Shown one piece after another: positions 1 to 10,765 of a DNA stretch of 64,000 nt. This DNA comes from Podocnemis expansa. Taxonomy: Eukaryota > Chordata > Testudines > Podocnemididae. The notes beneath the pieces are model-generated. The model saw only the letters and a list, made by a program, of their open reading frames with translations. It was not told the origin of the DNA and made no database searches. The stretch covers positions 18,286,320 to 18,350,319 of the forward strand of contig ML681998.1 in NCBI GenBank assembly GCA_007922195.1. Direction: 5' to 3'. Numbering within the stretch: position 1 is the first letter of the stretch; each line of letters begins with the position of its first letter. Position numbers and translations under genes: made by a program.

Positions 1-425
1 TTTGGTCACTCCTTGAAAGTGAGTTGTTTCATTTTTTTAAGAAACAAAACCCTCTGAACAAAAATGGCTCAGTTATTTGTTGCAAATATGGCAATTTCCT
101 GTAATATCCTTGGAGGACCTTATTGTATTAGGTCTATGTAGTATTGTGAATAACGCCTATATGCTACTCTCTAGGCATGAGATGTGATAGATGAGAACCC
201 TAGAGTTCAAAAGATTAAGATTTTAAAGATTATCAAGATTATATTACATACTCCTTAGGCAAGTATGTATGCTGGGGATAATAAGTGTTAAAGATTTCCT
301 GGAGAATTCCTAGGGAGAGGTTAAAACAAACTCCTCACCTCTAGTTATGCAAAACCCCCATCTTTTAAAGCTGTGCTCTGTGGAGAGGGCCACTGTCTGC
401 TGATTTCCTGTTACAGAAGGCTCAG
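1..425. other. Unique sequence, nothing recognised
   Basis: AT-rich sequence with no repeat, exon or RNA signature that I recognise. It ends at the 8-bp flank of the first hAT-like element. Confidence 0.5.
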
Positions 426-823
426 CAGGGGCGTCGCTGGCACCTGGGGCATGTGCCCCATGTCCCAGTTCCAGTGCCCCGAATGTCCAGGGCGGTCCCT
501 ACCTCTCCTGGGCCTGGCCCTGGCCAGAGATCCATGGCCCAGCCACCAGTGGCGATGCTTGCCTCTCTCAGCTTTGGCAGCACCTGCCATTCCCAGCCCT
601 GGCCCCAGCCGGGAATTCAGGCTGGGCTGCCTGCAGTGGCACCCACCTCTCCTGGATTTGGCCCTGGCTGGGGGATCCAGGGACAGGCTGGCGGCAGCAG
701 GAGCCCAAGGCCGGATTGGGCCCTGGTGGAGAAACAGGACCATAGGTGGCGGGGCCCGTGGCCAGGTGTGGGGAGGGCCCATGGCCGTGCCCTGGGTCTT
801 TTCCCAGGGCAGTAATGCTCCTG
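426..823. mobile_element. GC-rich non-autonomous hAT-like element
   Basis: The left end reads CAGGGGCGTCGCTGGCACC and the reverse complement of the right end reads CAGGAGCATTACTGCCCTGG, so the termini are imperfect inverted repeats. The flanking octamers aggctcag (418-425) and cgactcag (824-831) match at 6 of 8 positions, as expected for an old hAT insertion. The interior is a GC-rich, low-complexity stretch of ctggccctgg-type words. A 186-residue open frame (373-933) runs through it but is proline, glycine and alanine rich with no domain, so I treat it as chance. The same terminal signature recurs at 25180-25589 and 30580-31236. Family name unknown. Confidence 0.65.
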
Positions 824-831
824 CGACTCAG

Positions 832-2028
832 ATTAAAGGCCTAAGCTATATTAAAAAGTCTGATCTCCCTAATCTCTATTCTGGCTCTGGATATAAAATG
901 GATGGACTTGTAACTACACAGAAATCCCAGTAGTGGTTTTTTTGAATGGCTAAAACATACCAGAGCCCTCGACTAGAGTGGGAGGTAATCTCTGGTAAAC
1001 TTTTAAACAAGCTTGTAGTTTCTTATATTATCTTAATAGATTTTCTCAGAGTTGCTTTCACTTAAACAAGAAATGTGCTTGTTCAGAAGGAGCTGTGTGG
1101 TAACTTGTAACTGCAGGCAATACACTTGTCATAGTCCTCCAGGAGAAACCAAAATGCATGCACTGGCCTTTTAGGCAGTCTGGTGTGCTGGAGCTATCAC
1201 TGCATAAGGCAGGGTACCATGCAGACTTTAATCCCCAAGCATGAGACAAGGGTCTTCCCTCAAGAGGTGACAGGTGGAATCTGAAATCTTTAAATGAGTT
1301 ACCAGAGAGGGTGAAATACAAATTCTATTATCCTGAAACTTTGACACTAGATTTGGCATGTGTGTTGGGGCAAAAAGGGAAATCCTCACACCTTCCCATT
1401 ATAAAAATGTTCTGGTGACCTGTTCTGAATAGCCTCAGAGCATAAGGAGCTGCAGGATAGGTCTTAAAATCTGGAATTTAAACACACTTCATTGAAAAGC
1501 AGCTTCCAGAAATCAGGTGCTGGACACCAATACTAGCATCTGGTTAGGCAGAAATCTATTTCCTCTAGAACAAGGATTTGGAGGGTGGGGCAGGCAATAT
1601 ATGGGGTTTTGAAATGTCAGGTTTTGTACATGGCTCAGTAGGTCCCCCCTTCCTTCACACTTAGTGAGGCAAAGATGCATAGCAGATGTGCATGGAGGTA
1701 ACTTGGTCACAAATGCCTGGTTAAAAATACTGCTGCAAATTTGTAGGAGTCTTTTGTCTGGAAAAACATTCTAAGGAGTGAAGAGTCAAAGGGCCTTTCA
1801 CAGATTTTGAAAGGTGCACAGTGGATCAACCACAGGGCTGAAAACATTTGAGAAACAGTATGCAGCCATCTAATTAGGCCTCCAACTGCAGATGAATTAG
1901 GATGAGTTAAAATCACAAATACAACCTTAATTTTCACATTTTCTGATGTGTGATTTCTTATTTGTACACTGTTAACATATTTTGTCCTCTGAAACAATAC
2001 CAAAGCCCCATATGATAGTGCTCTGAAT
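832..2028. other. Unique sequence, nothing recognised
   Basis: No repeat termini, tRNA-like boxes or convincing coding frame seen. Short open frames on the minus strand (1058-1321, 1513-1710, 1707-2003) lack domains and similarity to any family I know. Confidence 0.45.
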
Positions 2029-2651
2029 CAGAACTGGAACTACGTTTTCTGGCACCCAGGGCAAGCAGCCCCAAAGGTGCCCCCCACCCAAACAGGGCCC
2101 CAATCTAGTCCAGGGCCCAATACATCCCAGCAGCAAGGAGCTGGATCCAGGCCCAGCTGCCTTCCAGCAGTGGCTAGAGCTCCCTGCCACTGGGGATGGA
2201 TCTGGCTCTCTGCCATCACTGGGGCAGCAGAGAGCTGGATCTGTCCCCAGGTGCCATCAGAAGCCCCAGGTGCCAAATTTTAGGGGGCACAGGGGATGGA
2301 GCCAACTCCTCATGGCGGCTGGGGATGGATCTGGCTCCTTGCTGCCCCAACTGCCAAAGAGCCTGCTCCATCCCCAGCAACTGCAGGGAGCTGGAGCCAT
2401 CCCCAGTGGGGACCCCCAGTGCTGCTAGAAGCAGGGACCACAAGAAGCCACAGGTGCTGAATTTTAGAGGGCGCAGGGGACAGAGCTGGCTCTCCGTGGT
2501 GAGTGGGGATGGATCTGGTTTCTCAGCAGTTGGGGCAGCAAAGATCTGGTGTGTCCCCAGCCATAGTGGGGAGCCAGATCCTTCCCCTGTGCCCTCTCAA
2601 ATTTGGTGCCTGGGGCTTTGTCCCAGTTGTGCCAGCCTAGTTATGCCCCTG
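2029..2651. mobile_element. 623-bp hAT-like element with perfect 8-bp TSD
   Basis: Both flanks carry the octamer ctctgaat (2021-2028 and 2652-2659), a perfect TSD. The left end begins CAGAACTGGAACTACG and the reverse complement of the right end begins CAGGGGCATAACTAGG. Both then share a TGGCAC word followed by a GGGCAAG- or GGGACAA-type stretch. The interior is GC-rich and repeats phrases such as 'gctggggatggatctgg' and 'gccaaattttagggggc', giving a minisatellite-like texture. There is no transposase; it is non-autonomous. The open frame at 2196-2657 is a by-product of the repeats. Confidence 0.75.
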
Positions 2652-2692
2652 CTCTGAATGAGACTGAAGAAGAAAGAAACCTCCTTCTAGTG

Positions 2693-3450
2693 CAGGGGTC
2701 AGCAACCCAAAAGAGCAGAAGAGCCCTTTCCCCCCACCCTCCCACCACAACCGCATGAGCCCGAGCTGGCCCAGCAGCTGCGCCATGGTCCCTAGGACTG
2801 GCGGGGGGGTGTGTGTGCAGACAGCATGCACTCCCTCCATCCCTCCCTCCACTGGTGGGCAGAGCAGCATTGCCTTGTCTACCCCCAGCCAGCCGCCCCT
2901 CCCAGGAGCGGCCGGTGGAGAGCTGCAGCTTGCGGAGGTGGGGCCCTGGAATGGACCCTCCATGGAGGTCAGCCTGCTTCAACCCAGCCACCCCAGGGCT
3001 GAATGGGCCTGATCCAGGGCCTTGGGGCAAGTGGCCTCTGTTCAGGCCTGGAGTGGCCAGGTTGAAGTGGCCTGAACTCCGCAGAGGGGCCATTCCAGGG
3101 TCCCGCTTTCGCAAGCTGCAGCACTCCCCTGGCTGCTCTTGGGAGGGACAGCTGGCTGGGAGTAGGCGGGGAAGCGCTACTCCACCTCACCAGCAGAGGG
3201 AGGGACAGAGGGAGTGCGCACCACCCGTACACCCCCCGCCAGCCCTATGGGCTGCGGCACGGCCGCTGGGCTGCTTCCAGCTCATGCGGTTGTGGTGGGA
3301 GGATGGAGGCAACCCCGGCGCCCCTGATTTGGCCAAGATGCTGGGGCCAGCCAGGAGTCCCCAGAGCACACCTGGCTCCCTGGGGGGGATTGCTAGGGAG
3401 CCAGAAGGGGATGCTCAGGTGGCTCACTGAGCCTACATTGCTGATTTTTG
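2693..3450. mobile_element. 758-bp fold-back hAT-like element with perfect 8-bp TSD
   Basis: The octamer ttctagtg is duplicated exactly on both sides (2685-2692 and 3451-3458). The ends are CAGGGGTCAGCAACCC and, reverse complemented from the right, CAAAAATCAGCAATGT. The two halves are largely inverted copies of each other. For example, 'cctcccaccacaaccgcat' near 2737 reappears as 'atgcggttgtggtgggagg' near 3285, and the ggcgggggggtgt and ctccctccatccctccctc words have right-half counterparts near 3180-3245. The palindrome centre is near 3070. No transposase is present. The open frames at 2813-3430 (+) and 2641-3114 (-) lie in the arms and have no domains. Confidence 0.75.
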
Positions 3451-3458
3451 TTCTAGTG

Positions 3459-4596
3459 TAAGGGGGAAAAATAAATAATTTAACATGTTTTTCATCTGGA
3501 ATTTACACACAACACTCTAGAAGAAACTGCAGAAGTGTCACAGCAAAATATTCAAAGATATTGGGAAAATACATTCCCCCAAAACAACCTCATAGCACCA
3601 TCATACCAGAAATAAATACCAACCCACACAATTCACAGGAAGAATTATACTATTTGAAATTATATAAACATTTTTACAACGAAATGCAAACAGCACCATC
3701 CATGTTAAAAAAGAAAAGTCACCTACTAAACAGTCAAAGAGCCATGGAAAAAATCTCTTTGCAAGAGCCTAATACATTACCAAAATCGACTGAAGTACTT
3801 TATACACAGAAAAAGTTACAGTGCTTCCAGATCATCTACTCTGAAGTTACAGTATACAATTAATTACATCTATTTGTTACCTGTTTTGGTGATAAAACAG
3901 CATTTAATATGACTATAACAATCCCAGCAGATCTTTCATAAACTATGTTATGACAACAAACAGGAATTGCTAAGGAAGTTTTGACATTTCCTGTGTTGCA
4001 AAGATAAATCAATAAAGCAGGGTTTTCATACAGTGTGAGAGCCAGACAATCCTACAATTCTATTTCCACTCAAACAGATCAACATTTACAATGCATGCCA
4101 AATGCCAACAGATTTCTCATGCTCGGCTTCTAACCTCAAGGAGTTGAACCAATATAATAGATGACCTTGCTCCAACACCTGTATTAGGCACACATGAATA
4201 GTATTTTTAATGTTCTGTGTCATTGGCAATTCACATCCCATTTTATACAGCATGAGAATCAAAAGAAAGCTTTCTGTATGAACCCTGGGACCTGCTGTGA
4301 GTGTTTATACAGGGGAAATGAATTTTCAGTCTTGTTTAGACCCTACATGCAACAGTGATGGTGCTTCAAAAATTCCCAGAGTAGTCTCTTCGCAAATGAG
4401 AACTGTAATATTTCACAGTTCCCATCAGATGAACACCACATATTCTGCTTCTGTTCCAGCATCAGGCTTCTTTTGAGGAATTAGAAATAACTGTGCCAAC
4501 TCTAAGAGCATGCAATATGCCCAAGGATCCAAGGGAATTTGAAGAACTAGCTTAGTTGATTTCTGACCCAAGCCACATTTGAACACGTCTCTAATA
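3459..4596. other. Unique sequence, nothing recognised
   Basis: AT-rich sequence without repeat termini. A 100-residue frame at 3561-3863 on the plus strand is lysine, asparagine and serine rich and matches nothing I recognise. I do not annotate it as a gene. Confidence 0.45.
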
Positions 4597-5095
4597 GTAT
4601 GTCTACACTCACTTTTTAATTTGTATTAATTCAAATTAAATTAATGCTTGGCTACACTGGCCTTCATTACTTTGAACTAAGTAAGTCCTTAGTTCAAATT
4701 AATAAAAGCTTACTTTGAAGTTATAAAATCTGGCTTAACTTTGAAGTGATGGTTAATCTGAATCTATTAGGTCAAATTAACCCAATGTAGCTGTGTTAAT
4801 TCAAATTAACCATTCATTCAAATTAATAGTTTTTAACCTTCTTGCTCCCAGGGTGCCTTCCTATTTCTATATATTGGGTTGGGGCATGGCCCTTCTTAGT
4901 GGCCATCTTGTCACACCTCCCATGGTGCCCCCTCCTAATTTGAACTAACAAGTCCTGTCCACAGACATGCTTGTTTGAACTGGGTTTGTAATGGGGCCAT
5001 GTTTGTTTGAATTAACTTTTAACTAATCATTATTAGTGTGAATTAATTAGTTCAAATCAAGTTAATTTGAACTAACCTTCTAAATGTAGACATAG
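4597..5095. mobile_element. AT-rich inverted-repeat DNA element with TATGTCTACA-type ends
   Basis: It opens with GTATGTCTACAC and closes with ATGTAGACATAG, a terminal inverted repeat. The interior is built from repeats of 'ttcaaattaa' and 'tttgaactaa' in both orientations, so much of it folds on itself. It encodes nothing. The same terminal theme is seen at 5103-5367, 54070-54593 and at the right end of 56130-56420. The superfamily cannot be fixed without a clear TSD. Confidence 0.6.
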
Positions 5096-5102
5096 CCTAA
5101 GA

Positions 5103-5367
5103 GTATGTCTACGCTACAACTAAAACCCACAGCTGACTGACTAGGTTCCTGGGTCTCAGATTAAGAGATGTTTATTTGCAGTGTAGACATTTGGGCTTGG
5201 TCTGCAGTCCAAGCTCTCAGACTCTCCCACCTCACATGGTCCCAGGAGCTGGGCTTCAGCTGAAACCCAAACATCTACACTGCAATTAAAACAACCCCTT
5301 ACCACAGGCCCAAGTTAACTGGCACAGGCTGCCAGCTGCAGGTGTCTAACTGCAGTATAGATAGACC
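5103..5367. mobile_element. Palindromic DNA element, second TATGTCTACA-type copy
   Basis: It starts GTATGTCTACGCTACAAC almost immediately after the previous element and ends tgcagtatagatagacc. The core is a palindrome: 'gcagtgtagacatttggg' near 5178 pairs with 'cccaaacatctacactgc' near 5266-5283. A more GC-rich interior distinguishes it from its neighbour. Diverged relatives are at 18990-19200 and 63650-63875. Confidence 0.6.
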
Positions 5368-7862
5368 ACATGATCCCTTCATACTCTCAATTGCTCCACA
5401 CTCTTTAGAGACTTGCAAACTCAATGATTAGGGCCCCACATTGGTACTTGCCATGTAGGTTCCTTCAGAAAACTCTTTTGAAGATCTGTGCCATTTCTTT
5501 AAATCATACAGAAGCCCTACAGAACAGAATTAAGGTCAGTTCTAATTTGCTTGATAGTGAAGTCAGAGAGAGGCAAGTTTTAGCTATAATACTGTTTTCC
5601 TTATTTTTAATAAGGGTAAGTGGGATGGGCAGCCAATCAGATGTTTAATATTCACTGGAAGGCTGGACCACATCATTGTGACACTGGCTTAGCTTCAGCC
5701 AAACTCATGTCAGTCCTGGAAAAAAATCATGGTAGTTCACAATACAGTACTGATGAATAACACAGGAACATAGAGTGAGCTAGAGGGCTCTCTGCACCTC
5801 AAAATGTAAAAATTTTTCACTGTCTTGACAACTCACAAAATTCATCTGGGATTCAAAGATGCCATACTTCTTAAATGTTGCAATTTGTCTTCAGTTTCAT
5901 TTGGCCAAGTCAACTGACCAGCGTCCTCAAATCATGCTTCACAACAACTAGGAAATTAAGGTAATAAATTCTACCTACCTTTTGTTAAGACAATAGATAA
6001 ACTCCACACTGTGCATAACTTCCATAATTTATTAGCATAATGCAGTTGCCTTAAACAATGGAGCTCAGCCATGGGAGACTTCTAAGGAAAAAAAAAAACA
6101 AAAAAAAACAAACCTTTGCCACTGAAAGAGCTGCCATCAGATGAGGAATTCCACTCTGCCTTTTTCATCAGCATCAAAATGAACCTTTTCCTTAAAGTTA
6201 CAGGCTGAACACATGTACAAAGGCTGTTTACAGAGGGCAACACAGGACTAAAATACAAAGAGGAGGTACTTCCTCAGACTTGAAGCAACTCTGTTGTTGA
6301 AGGTTAGTGAAGGAAGGGTGCTGGTATTTCACAGTGAAAGGTGAAAAGAAAAAATAAAACCATCACACCTTTGCCCTCCTCAGGCCAAAGGGAAAAAGGG
6401 TTAGAGTGCCAGTGATCGCTGCTCCCTCCCTGATCCTGGGAGTGTTTAAATTCACTGTACTGTCTCACAGCTGTGAGTTAACTACAGGAATGGTCCCAGA
6501 TAGATTCAGACTGTCCCACCACAGCTGGGGAGAGTTGTCTGAAGAACAAGATCCCCATGGTTCTCCTTGCAGAGAACAGAAGAGGAAAGGGGAAGAGCTA
6601 TGTCACACGATCCTCTTCATGTCTCTGCTGTTTGCTAGGAAATGGTGAAAAGAGAGTATTCTAAATCTATATAATGGGGAAAGGGGTTTTGCACGGATCA
6701 GTAAGAATTTGTTTAGGGAAGTGAGGAAGGTTCTTCTAATAATATGGCCCCTGATCACACAAGCCCAGCCAAACTGTGTTAAAACTTCAGCATGCTGCAA
6801 TCAAGCTATTTTTACATTTGTGTAGAAGAGGCCATAGAATTACAAGTCGCTAGTTTGACACCACCACCATACTCTGAATGGTTTAGGCCTTATGAACACA
6901 GTGATGAATGATCGTGGGTCTAAATGGTTTAGTACAACAATGCTCTTGAGGATTCCATCTTTTTTACTAAGAAACAAAATACATGGGTTGTCATAAAGCA
7001 AAGATTAAATTCTCTTACCATATCCCAGGGTACCTAGCATATATATTCCAGGCTCAATTTCTTATTTTTAAGGTAGCACTTTATATTAAATCAGGTCAAT
7101 GTACCTATGTTTTCAAACCTCTGCTTAAAGTGAAGAGTATTTTTTTTCCTGCTTTGTTTTCTTTAGGATATTTTTTTCCCCAAAATGAGGTTCTGAGACT
7201 GAGCTTGCTTTTATATTTTAAATTATTTCTCTGAGCGATAAAGTAGACTTTTTAAAATAGATTTGGCTGTGATCAGATAGAAATTTATATGTGCTTTAAT
7301 TTGATAATTATGGGATATTTCTTTTAAATAGAACATTAAAGGTCAGATGCAAAATCTCAGAGGATCTGCTGTACATTGTATTCTGGCAGATGCTTTAAAT
7401 CTTTCTTATGTGCTTCAAAGTTCTAAAATACTTTACAGCTGGCTACCGCTCAAATACTGGCTTCTACTGCACACATTAGTCTCTTCTCTCACCAAAAGGA
7501 TTGACTCAACTATAAATGTTCAGGGGCTCTGATTTTCAGCCGAGCCTTCAGCAGACCTCCTTTTCTGTACCTGCAGTTTTGCAGGTGCAGTTATTTGCAG
7601 GTGAAATCTAGTTCTTTTCAATCCAAGTACTTGATGACAAATCAGACATTCAGATCTCCAAGTTCTGCTCACAAATGACGACACCTTCAAGTTTTAAAAA
7701 TCTGGCCATAAATTTATTCTGCTTGGTATATTGTGAAGCAACAAGTTTTTACAGTACAGTTCAGATTTGGTTTAAGAGCCACAGTTTGTCGTTGGATAAG
7801 AGATATAAAATTACTTCTCTTTTTTGGGTGATAGCCAATTAGCCAATCACACCAGGATTCTG
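5368..7862. other. Unique sequence, nothing recognised
   Basis: About 2.5 kb without identifiable repeats. It includes an A-rich run near 6087-6113. Short open frames (for example 6406-6648 and 6983-7234) have no recognisable domain. Confidence 0.45.
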
Positions 7863-7995
7863 TTTTTTCAGTGTCTATATGCAAAGAACAGTAATCAGTC
7901 TCTAAGCTGCAATGGAAGGTACTGACCAGAGGCAAGCTAATGGGCCTTTTGTTTTCCCTGTCATCTTTCCTTTACAGAGTCTAGGGGCAGAGCAT
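7863..7995. repeat. Direct duplication, copy A
   Basis: About 130 bp that reappears in the same orientation at 9214-9345. Shared phrases include 'tctaagctgcaatggaaggt' and 'gcaaagaaca', with scattered substitutions, at roughly 90 percent identity by eye. It is either a local segmental duplication or two copies of an unrecognised repeat. Confidence 0.65.
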
Positions 7996-8077
7996 CCTCT
8001 GAAGTGTCCCTAGCCTATGAGATGGAGTCTCCCTAAAGTGTTTGGCCAGTGTCTGGCCTCTGAAGTGTCCCTAGCCT
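7996..8077 (+). repeat. Two direct copies of a 21-bp unit
   Basis: The word cctctgaagtgtccctagcc occurs at 7996 and again at 8057 within an otherwise unremarkable stretch, a 61-bp offset. It sits immediately after duplication copy A. Copy B is followed by different sequence. Confidence 0.7.
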
Positions 8078-8112
8078 CTGTCAGCCAGAGTCATCAAAAT
8101 AACTGTCTAGTC

Positions 8113-8760
8113 CAGTGGTTCCCAACCAAAGATAACAGCACAGACATCACACACAGCTGTAATGATTGTCTAAGAGGGCAGCACTGTATTTATACGTAGC
8201 AGCCTGTATGGACCTTCCTGGTAAACTGATCTAACCAAAGCCAAACTAAAAATTGTCACAAAGTCAAAGGAAACGGCAATATTTAACAAAATTAAAAAAT
8301 GGCAGAATAAATGGTCACACTGAGGAATTAAAAGCTGAGCCCAAGGGAAAAGTTCCTACTACTGTGCTGTCTGTTGCTTGCTCCTGCTTTTTTAGCATGT
8401 CAATATGAAGATGATGGGCAGATAATGGTGAGACGAAGCATAAATCCTAATGATAGTTTGCCTTGATGAGCCAAGAGTAAAAAGTGCTTAGGCTTCCAGC
8501 CCTACTAACTCTGCTAGATGGGAACAATTTCTATATTTTTCTATATTTTCATTTCTGTCCACCAAATTGAGGACGGGACCCTTATTGCTTGGGGCCCTAA
8601 GCAGCTGCCTGCTTCGCCTACCCGAAAAGCCACCACTGCTTTTTGCCAGCCCTGCACAGCCCATGTGGCTGGGCTGAGTAGGGAGGAAGCCCTAACTCTA
8701 GCTCTCCCAGATTCTCACAGCACACTTTGGGTGCCACGGCACACTGGTTGGGAACCAGTG
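8113..8760. mobile_element. 648-bp hAT-like element, CAGTGGTTCCCAACC ends
   Basis: Left end CAGTGGTTCCCAACC; the reverse complement of the right end is CACTGGTTCCCAACC (14 of 15). The flanking octamers gtctagtc and ctctacag share only the tcta core, so the TSD is eroded. The interior near 8575-8625 (gggccctaagcagctgcctg) resembles the interior of the 13258-13634 element, suggesting nesting or shared ancestry. No transposase. The 217-bp element at 35353-35569 has related ends. Confidence 0.65.
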
Positions 8761-8768
8761 CTCTACAG

Positions 8769-9213
8769 TACATTTTTTTAATGCTTTGCCCAGTCCAGTA
8801 AGCCCCAAGCTATGAGACTTTCATCTTGGGACTCTAGTCCACACTTGTCTTCTCACCAGCTGAAGTGGGAAGGTAAAAATTATGGGGTTGAGAGAAAGGC
8901 TCAATTTTGTAAGAGATGAGTTTCTAGGTCTATCTGTTAGTAGCTGAATGGGACCAGGACCTGCAGAAAAATCAGAATCTTCCAATACATTTGCTGGGGC
9001 CTAGTGAACACTCACTGTGATCAGTTGGTGCTGCTGCTGATAGAATAGTTTGTTTAGTTTTAGACTTCTCAAGGGAGTAATTGTCATAGTCCTTGGCCTT
9101 TAATGGTGCACTAGGAAAAAGAGGATTCCATAACTTTCACTAGATGTCTCCCTGGATGCCTGAAGTAGAGAATTAGAGTGGGAGAAGAATTTTCCTTCAG
9201 TTGTTAACAATAG
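8769..9213. other. Unique sequence, nothing recognised
   Basis: No repeat or coding signal seen between the hAT-like element and duplication copy B. Confidence 0.45.
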
Positions 9214-9345
9214 CTTTTCTGTGTCTATGTGCAAAGAACAGCAATCGGTCTCTAAGCTGCAATGGAAGGTACTGACCAGAGACAAGCTGATGGGCTTTCT
9301 GTTTTCCTTGTCATCTTTCCATTACAGAAGCTAGGGACAGAGCAT
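9214..9345. repeat. Direct duplication, copy B
   Basis: Partner of 7863-7995 in the same orientation, about 1.35 kb downstream. Similarity begins around 'ttttctgtgtctatgtgc' and ends around 'gggacagagcataa'. Confidence 0.65.
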
Positions 9346-10473
9346 AAAGGGTTTACCTAACGTATTTGTTATTGTTAAAAGCAGCATTAAGAACAGTACT
9401 GTAGGCAGGTGCTACATCTTACCATCACCGAGCAAACTCAATCTCTCATCCATCCTTTTGACTACTACTTGACTTCTAGCATACAGGGTCTATCACAGGC
9501 TAAGGAGAGAACATCACTGTGAGGCCTCTTTTTAAAATATTGAAAAGAGAGCACTGCCTTTGTTTAGGTAGATGATGATCTCTGAAATGACTAAGACAGG
9601 CTGGAAAACCAGGCTGCTAGCAAACATCTTCATATGTTTTGGTTATATCTCAAAGCTAAGGGAAGAAAGGGTGGAGAGAGTAGGCATGGAGGGAAGTGGC
9701 TGAAAGAAGGGCCTGATGGGACTGGAAATGTGCACTAAACCAGAGCCATAGAAGACTCCCCACCAGCTGTGGAGGACAGTCAGTTGGAAGCAAAAGGCTA
9801 GAGAAAGGATAGCCTGAGATCTCTAGGGACTACTTAAGGGAGAATTGCATTTACTATTTGCTATTTCAAGCCCCCCCCCCCATCACTCTGAGCAGACAGT
9901 GAAGTTGTCTAATTTGATCAAAGACGCACCATTAGTTAGGTATTTAGTTTGGCAATTTAGTGCTAGAGAACCCAAGACTTAATTTTTCTCAAAACTGTTT
10001 AAAATAAAAGGTAGTCTGAGAAGTCCAGTTTCAGAATCTAAGTTGTAAGAAACACAGCACACACATAGAGGGAAAGCACATTTGAAAGATGATTTCAGTG
10101 TTAACAACCTATAGGTCCTGTTTATAACACAGGTAAAGAACAAGGGCTTTTTTCCTGAGCTCATCTGGGGCAGCCAGAACTAGTGCTTCCCAATTGTTTC
10201 CCCAAGCTCCTTCCTAGTTCTATAATCTTTCCCTGCTTCTCCCTTTTTTGGGTTGGTTTGTCTGAAAGCATTTTAGCAATCTGTAAGAAAGAACTCTTTT
10301 CACAATCCCTCAACAGCCAGCCCAGCTGCCCTCTTTTACAGCCCTTTTAACCCTCAGCTTCTGTGTGGCAGCCAATCAGCTCTGGATGAGCAATCAGGCA
10401 GTTGCTTTGTTAACCTTTTGGCTGATGATTATGCACCATGTAATTAGACCCCCTGACACTATCCTATACCAAG
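9346..10473. other. Unique sequence, nothing recognised
   Basis: Contains a short C tract near 9870-9880 and otherwise no identifiable repeat or exon. Confidence 0.45.
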
Positions 10474-10530
10474 GAAAGCTCATGCATTAAATAATTTGTT
10501 AATCTTCAAAAGTGCCACAGGACTCCTTGT
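10474..10530 (+). mobile_element. Penelope-like element 3' tail fragment
   Basis: Carries gaaagctcatgcattaaata followed by 'ttgttaatcttcaaaagtgc' and 'cacaggactccttgt'. These match the tail of the larger PLE ending at 41786. Only the last ~57 bp are present; the CTGANGA half of the hammerhead-like core is missing. Confidence 0.6.
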
Positions 10531-10534
10531 TTAT

Positions 10535-10765
10535 CTTTTATTTAGAAAGTTTTTCCTAAAATCTGACCTAAGCGTCCCTGACTGCAAACTAAGACAATTA
10601 CTTTTTATACTTTTTATAACAGCTCTTTACATATATGAATGTTCTTATCATCCTCAGTCTTCTTCTCTCAACACTAAACATGCTTACTTTCTTAGCCTTT
10701 CCTCATAGGTGAGGTTTTCTAAATCTTTTATTATTTTTCTTGCCCTCCTCTGAACTCTTTCTAAT
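10535..10765 (-). mobile_element. CR1 LINE fragment, antisense
   Basis: Antisense CR1 phrases run in the expected order: 'agaaagtttttcctaaaat', 'cctcagtcttcttctctcaa', 'cctttcctcataggtgaggt', 'cttgccctcctctgaactc'. The same order is seen in the better CR1 copies at 15222 and 36418. 5'-truncated and non-coding. Confidence 0.7.

Noticed and set aside
373..933. 186-residue open frame
   Set aside because: Crosses both boundaries of a transposon and has no recognisable domain.
2813..3430. 205-residue open frame
   Set aside because: Arm of a fold-back element; GC-rich with similar frames on the opposite strand.
3561..3863. 100-residue frame in unique sequence as a possible exon
   Set aside because: No domain or codon pattern supporting coding, and such lengths arise by chance in AT-rich DNA.
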